Below are positions 31,717-35,323 of a stretch of DNA of 35,323 nt, in pieces. The stretch is from an uncultured Clostridia bacterium (GTDB taxonomy: Bacteria > Bacillota > Clostridia > TANB77 > CAG-465). Under the pieces are notes generated by a model. The model made no database searches, was not told the origin of the DNA, and saw only the letters and a list, made by a program, of their open reading frames with translations. The stretch's first letter is position 1. Every line of letters starts with the position of its first letter. A program made the position numbers and the translations under genes. The stretch covers positions 1 through 35,323 of the forward strand of contig CALXAR010000012.1 in NCBI GenBank assembly GCA_944386345.1, read 5' to 3'.

Positions 31717-32793
31717 CTACTCCTGTCCAAAAAATACGCCCATATCTCTAGCTGTTCTACATAAATCATCTGATTCTATATTTAGTACTCTTGGAACTCT
31801 TTCTTTTGGAAATGCCATTTTTACGACAGAGCCACCTTTCATTCCAACAATATATCCAGGCTCTCCATTAATTAGTAGCTTACATGCTGCATTTCCAAGA
31901 CGTGCACCAAGTATTATATCTGATGTAGTTGGCTCTCCACCTCTTTGAATATGTCCAAGAATTGTTGCCCTAGTCTCATAGCCTGTTAATTGCTCTATTT
32001 GAGCTGCTAATTTTTGAGATACTCCACCATATCTTTTTTGCTCAAAACTATCTTTAACTAGCATTGCTATTGTTTCTTCGCCACCCTTTTCTTTTGCAGC
32101 CTCTGATATTGCAATTATAACATACCTTTTTCCTGATTTCATTATCTCATCTACCTTGTCGCATACAGCTTTTAAACTATAGTCTTGCTCAGGTAAAAGT
32201 ATAATGTCAGCACCAGATGCAAACCCAGCATAAAGTGTTAAATAACCTGAAGTTCTTCCCATAAGCTCAACAACCATAACTCTTCTATGTGAATATGCTG
32301 TAGTAATTAGCTTTCTTATAGCATCTACTGCAGCATCAATTGCAGTCTGAAAACCTATTGTTGGCTCAGAAGCAGACATATCATTATCTATTGTTTTGGG
32401 AATACCAACAGTTGGCATACCATGCTCATAAATAACTCTTGCTGAGTCAAGGGTTCCATCTCCCCCTATAATTACCATGCCTTCTACGCCTTGCTTTCTA
32501 AGCTTTTCTATTCCCTCATCAACTCTGTCTTCAAACTCTCCAGTTTTTTTATTATAATAGTGAAATGGGCATTCTTTATTTGAAGAACCAAGCATAGTAC
32601 CACCTTTTGTCTCTATACTTCTTACTACTTCTTCATCTAAATTTACATATATTCCTTCAACAAATCCTATATATCCGTCCATAACTCCTATAGTCTCAAT
32701 TCCTTGTGTTTTTGCAGTCATAACTATTGACTTTATAGCACTATTTAATCCTGCACAATCTCCACCTGCTGTCATAATTGCAATTTTTTTCAT
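31717..32793 (-). CDS. pfkA: 6-phosphofructokinase (mixed-substrate clade, ATP-type residue)
   Basis: Phosphorylates fructose 6-phosphate in glycolysis. The 358 residues include the phosphate loop TAGGDCAGLNSAI, GGDGT at 110-114, the catalytic block PKTIDND at 132-138 (Asp136/Asp138) and VVELMGRTSGYLTLYAGFAS. Gly113 corresponds to E. coli Gly104, a mark of ATP use. Lys133 stands where E. coli has Gly124, as in the pyrophosphate-using and group III enzymes. Together these indicate the TIGR02483-like group, predicted to be ATP-dependent and probably not allosteric in the classic way. SD GGAG precedes the ATG, 13 bases after rpe-alkD, and the stop is 3 bases from the next start. Confidence 0.94.
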   Translation of the reverse strand: MKKIAIMTAGGDCAGLNSAIKSIVMTAKTQGIETIGVMDGYIGFVEGIYVNLDEEVVRSIETKGGTMLGSSNKECPFHYYNKKTGEFEDRVDEGIEKLRKQGVEGMVIIGGDGTLDSARVIYEHGMPTVGIPKTIDNDMSASEPTIGFQTAIDAAVDAIRKLITTAYSHRRVMVVELMGRTSGYLTLYAGFASGADIILLPEQDYSLKAVCDKVDEIMKSGKRYVIIAISEAAKEKGGEETIAMLVKDSFEQKRYGGVSQKLAAQIEQLTGYETRATILGHIQRGGEPTTSDIILGARLGNAACKLLINGEPGYIVGMKGGSVVKMAFPKERVPRVLNIESDDLCRTARDMGVFFGQE

Positions 32794-32806
32794 AATTTAT
32801 CACTCC

Positions 32807-34177
32807 TTATTTTCTTAAAAAACTCTTCTCTTCAATGCTCATTTTTTCTGTAGCATATGACATTAATATACTTGGTATTTTACCCATTTTAGATTTTTCT
32901 ACTAGATACATTAAAGTATCTTTAGGATTTACTTTATATAGTTCTCTTAATACCCATCCTGTAGCTTTTTGAAATAGATGATAATTTTCAAAAAAAACAT
33001 CATCTAATACTCTAAAAACACTCTCTTTTCTATTTGCTTTAGCTAGATACAGTAAAGATACTATACCTATTCTTTTAATCCAAATATCATTAGACTTAGT
33101 GTACTCTCTTAATACATTATATATATATTTATCATCTTTTAATATAAGTTGCTTTCCTATACATATTGGAGCTACGCTGTCTACTAAATCCCAATTATTA
33201 ATATACTTAATATTTTCATCTATAAATTCCTTTATATCGTCTTTATTATTCTCATTTACCTTATTTACCAAACAAAATATAGCAAATCTTCTATAATCAT
33301 GAATATGCGATGATATAAAATACTCTAATGTATTTAGTGAAACTATATTATACCACAATTTTGCTAGTTTGCGAAGTCTTGGAATTCTAATTCCTAATAA
33401 AAAAGCTCCTTGACCATATCCACCATCAACTGCTTGAATTGTTCTTTTTTCAAATTCTAAATTTGCCTCTTTAGGCATACTCTCTATAGCTAAAATTATA
33501 TTTAATTTTTTTATCCTATCATAAAGCTCATCTTGATTTTTTGTAAGATAACTTCCAACCACATAGCTTTGAGCATTAGCTCTTAGTGGATTCATTATAG
33601 TATCTTCATTAATTCCACCATCTACTTGAATATATAAATTCTTGTATTTATTTTTAATATCAACTATTTTTTGAGTAGTGTTATTTAAATACTTTTGTCC
33701 ACCAAGTCCTGGCTCAACAGACATAACTAATACTTTATCTATTTTAGATATATATTTTTCTAAAACATAGATGTCTGTATTAGGCTTTATTGAAACACCA
33801 ATTTTAAGCTTTCCATTTAACTCTTTCTTTTTTTTAAGCAAATAATCTAGTGCTTTATTAAAATTATCTATCTCATAATGAATAGTAATATCATAACATC
33901 CATTTGCTATTGCTTTATCTATATAACCCTCTTCAACTGGTTTTTCAACCATAAGATGTGTATCTATATAGTAATTAAAGGTTGCTACCTCTTTTATTTT
34001 TTCTATATCAATTCCATTATTATTAACAAATTTATTGTCCATAACATCAAAATGAATACTAATATTAAAAAGCTCACTTAGCTTATGTTTTTTTAATTTA
34101 GCTTCTATATTTTGTAAATTTTCTAAAAAAGAAGAAATATTATTAACATTTAAAATAGATATAGATAAATTTTTCAT
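32807..34177 (-). CDS. Ribulose-phosphate 3-epimerase - AlkD DNA-repair fusion
   Basis: A 456-residue protein from the ATG at 34177, 6 bases after GGAGG; the frame's earlier TTG touches the SD. Residues 1-222 are ribulose-phosphate 3-epimerase of the pentose phosphate pathway: IHFDVMDNKF (metal ligands His42, Asp44), DTHLMVEKP (His74), VMSVEPGLGGQKYL, QVDGGIN (Asp186) and VVGSYL. Residues about 233-456 are an AlkD-type HEAT-like DNA glycosylase: GYGQGAFLLGIRIPRLRKLAK, NNWDLVDSVAP (Trp329, Asp333), IWIKRIGIV (Arg369) and KATGWVLREL (Trp408). These Asp, Arg and Trp residues match the alkyl-base-excising site of AlkD. The linker is only about 10 residues. rsgA lies upstream, as for normal rpe genes. 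Confidence 0.92.
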   Translation of the reverse strand: MKNLSISILNVNNISSFLENLQNIEAKLKKHKLSELFNISIHFDVMDNKFVNNNGIDIEKIKEVATFNYYIDTHLMVEKPVEEGYIDKAIANGCYDITIHYEIDNFNKALDYLLKKKKELNGKLKIGVSIKPNTDIYVLEKYISKIDKVLVMSVEPGLGGQKYLNNTTQKIVDIKNKYKNLYIQVDGGINEDTIMNPLRANAQSYVVGSYLTKNQDELYDRIKKLNIILAIESMPKEANLEFEKRTIQAVDGGYGQGAFLLGIRIPRLRKLAKLWYNIVSLNTLEYFISSHIHDYRRFAIFCLVNKVNENNKDDIKEFIDENIKYINNWDLVDSVAPICIGKQLILKDDKYIYNVLREYTKSNDIWIKRIGIVSLLYLAKANRKESVFRVLDDVFFENYHLFQKATGWVLRELYKVNPKDTLMYLVEKSKMGKIPSILMSYATEKMSIEEKSFLRK

Positions 34178-34205
34178 ATTCAACCTCCTTTTTTACGCTA
34201 TTTTA

Positions 34206-34234
34206 ATATTACTATACTTATTGTGATATTGCAA
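34206..34234 (-). promoter_or_regulatory. Promoter of the rpe-alkD/pfkA unit
   Basis: TTGCAA (34234-34229), 17-base spacer, TAATAT (34211-34206) on the minus strand, after the rsgA terminator, so this unit is transcribed separately from rsgA. Confidence 0.55.
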
Positions 34235-34252
34235 GATAAATTAACTAATTTA

Positions 34253-34288
34253 AGAAAAAATACTAATAGTATAATACTATTAGTATTT
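34253..34288 (-). terminator. Intrinsic terminator after rsgA
   Basis: A 14-bp stem AAATACTAATAGTA (34258-34271) / TACTATTAGTATTT (34275-34288) with a 3-base loop and a U run on the minus strand. The right arm touches the rsgA stop codon. Confidence 0.82.
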
Positions 34289-35193
34289 TATTTATACCTT
34301 CTGTCATAATTTTCTTTTAATTTATTATAAATATATACATACCTCTCATATCTTCCATTATCTATTAGACCTGACTTTACCTTTCTTTTTACATCGCATA
34401 CATTACTACTTTCTACTACGTGCGCACAATCAGAATAGCTACAATTACAATTAGAAAACTCTGGATAATATTCTCTTAAATTTCTATGATCTATATCATA
34501 TAATTCATAGCTTGAAAAACCTGGCGTATCTAAGATATATGAATTCTCAGAAATAGTATATAAGTTTACTGATTTTGTAGTATGTCGTCCACGTTTGGTC
34601 TTTTTCCCAATATCTCCAATTTCTAGTCTTTGAGGAGAGCTCTTTAAAATTGCTTTGGTTATGGAAGATTTTCCAACTCCAGAATTACCTGAAAAAGCTG
34701 AAGTCATATCTATAAGTAGTTTTTTTAAATTATCTATTCCAGTATTTTCTTTTGCGCTTACATATACAATTTTTATTCCTATTTTTTCATATGTTTTCTT
34801 TATGTATTCTAAATCCTCTTTTGCTTTTAAATCATCTTTTACCAAATCAATTTTATTGATACAGATAATTGGTGTTATGTTTTTTGCAACACATAAGTCT
34901 ATCTGTTTATCTAAAAGAATATAATCAGGTTGTGGTGCTCCTATTGATACAACAATAATCATTTGATCTATATTGCTAACAGGAGGTCTAATTAATACAT
35001 TCTTCCTATTAATAACAGATGTTATCATATAATCAGAATTTGTTTTTTGTATATTTACCACATCTCCTACATATATACTATCTCTTTTTTTTACATTGCC
35101 TCTTGCTTTGGCAGCAATAATGTCATTTGTTTTTTCTATATTTATTATATAAATATCTAAATCAATTCTAATTACTTTTCCTAATATATCCAT
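34288..35193 (-). CDS. rsgA: Ribosome small-subunit-dependent GTPase A
   Basis: A late-stage 30S assembly GTPase (YjeQ/CpgA). From the ATG at 35193, preceded by AGGAG, it has 301 residues; the in-frame GTG at 35199 overlaps the SD. The N-terminal OB-fold covers about 1-70. The GTPase is circularly permuted, with the G4 motif NKID at 113-116 ahead of the P-loop GNSGVGKSS at 169-177, and G3 in LDTPGFSS. The C-terminal zinc domain has a Cys-rich block, FSNCNCSYSDCAHVVESSNV. In Firmicutes it normally follows prkC and precedes rpe and thiN; here rpe follows after a terminator. Confidence 0.96.
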   Translation of the reverse strand: MDILGKVIRIDLDIYIINIEKTNDIIAAKARGNVKKRDSIYVGDVVNIQKTNSDYMITSVINRKNVLIRPPVSNIDQMIIVVSIGAPQPDYILLDKQIDLCVAKNITPIICINKIDLVKDDLKAKEDLEYIKKTYEKIGIKIVYVSAKENTGIDNLKKLLIDMTSAFSGNSGVGKSSITKAILKSSPQRLEIGDIGKKTKRGRHTTKSVNLYTISENSYILDTPGFSSYELYDIDHRNLREYYPEFSNCNCSYSDCAHVVESSNVCDVKRKVKSGLIDNGRYERYVYIYNKLKENYDRRYK

Positions 35194-35216
35194 AATCACT
35201 CCTAATTTATAACTAT

Positions 35217-35245
35217 ATATTACTATAATTTTCCTTTTTTTTCAA
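35217..35245 (-). promoter_or_regulatory. Sigma-A promoter of rsgA
   Basis: TTGAAA (35245-35240), 17-base spacer, TAATAT (35222-35217) on the minus strand. Confidence 0.55.
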
Positions 35246-35246
35246 G

Positions 35247-35278
35247 AAAAAAGAAAGCTTTAAATAAAGCTTTCTTTT
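35247..35278 (-). terminator. Intrinsic terminator of the gene upstream of rsgA
   Basis: A 14-bp stem AAAAGAAAGCTTTA (35249-35262) / TAAAGCTTTCTTTT (35265-35278) with a 2-base loop; a U-rich stretch follows on the minus strand. It probably closes a gene that enters from the right edge. Confidence 0.75.
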
Positions 35279-35286
35279 AAATAAAA

Positions 35287-35323
35287 CTACTTTAGAAGTT
35301 TGCTTCTCCTGTATTTATCTCTG
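35287..35323 (-). CDS. Possible 3' tail of an upstream gene
   Basis: The last bases of the window probably encode the end of a minus-strand gene whose terminator is at 35247-35278. Two frames are possible: RDKYRRSKLLK ending at a TAG at 35287, or EINTGEANF ending at a TAA at 35292. In Firmicutes the gene before rsgA is often the kinase prkC, but this fragment is too short to identify. Confidence 0.3.
   Translation of the reverse strand, partial: RDKYRRSKLLK

Overview
The window reads as a chromosomal segment of a low-GC, Gram-positive, spore-forming Clostridia-like bacterium. It is strongly AT-rich by eye and almost every gene has a purine-rich Shine-Dalgarno (SD) site of the AGGAGG type. 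Many genes also have a near-consensus sigma-A promoter with exactly 17 bases between the boxes. Sporulation is indicated by dpaB (dipicolinate synthase B), which has a textbook sigma-K-type promoter. No rRNA, tRNA, CRISPR array, insertion sequence or prophage is visible. Nearly all genes are on the minus strand; only three (11115-12038 and 15189-16232) are on the plus strand.

Layout. 1-3467: the N-terminal 1155 codons of a very large secreted surface protein, cut by the window edge. 3588-6325: a TSCPD-domain protein, class II fructose-bisphosphate aldolase and an unrecognised charged 484-residue protein. 6339-9370: a tightly overlapped RNA/DNA maintenance operon, trmN6-like, rsmI, rnhB and xth. 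9417-11040: GNAT and acyltransferase-3 genes. 11115-14994: two RluA-type pseudouridine synthases, a HAD hydrolase, prfB and rpmF. 15110-18157: an unknown 232-residue protein, DUF1294, a TVP38 membrane protein, a glycosyltransferase and a candidate 22-codon ORF. 18158-20368: argS and an RNHCP zinc-ribbon protein. 20420-23979: a DacA-type carboxypeptidase and the uraA-upp fusion with its regulatory leader. 23989-29090: mgtC-like, a TGS-nucleoside kinase, rho and rimO. 29238-31295: an unknown gene, dpaB and the lexA SOS repressor. 31360-35245: an ArsC/Spx-like protein, phosphofructokinase, an rpe-alkD fusion and rsgA.

Three linked observations stand out. (1) One uninterrupted 671-codon gene encodes a complete NCS2 uracil permease joined by an acidic, charged linker of about 46 residues to a complete uracil phosphoribosyltransferase. 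It could import uracil and convert it to UMP within one polypeptide. (2) Its leader has the layout of the enterobacterial pyrBI attenuator: a promoter, an SD-equipped 64-codon leader ORF, a pause-type hairpin with a U-rich tract, an AUUU repeat and an intrinsic terminator. The leader ORF runs through the terminator and stops just inside the structural gene. This suggests UTP sensing by coupled transcription and translation rather than PyrR. (3) Another uninterrupted gene joins ribulose-phosphate 3-epimerase to an AlkD-type DNA alkylation-repair domain. Both halves keep their active-site residues, and the gene occupies the usual rpe position beside rsgA. It heads an apparent operon with pfkA.

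Regulation readable from sequence also includes two LexA boxes flanking the lexA promoter, a probable leaderless dacA mRNA, and hairpin terminators after most transcription units. All assignments rest on reading motifs by eye; no database search or folding calculation was run.
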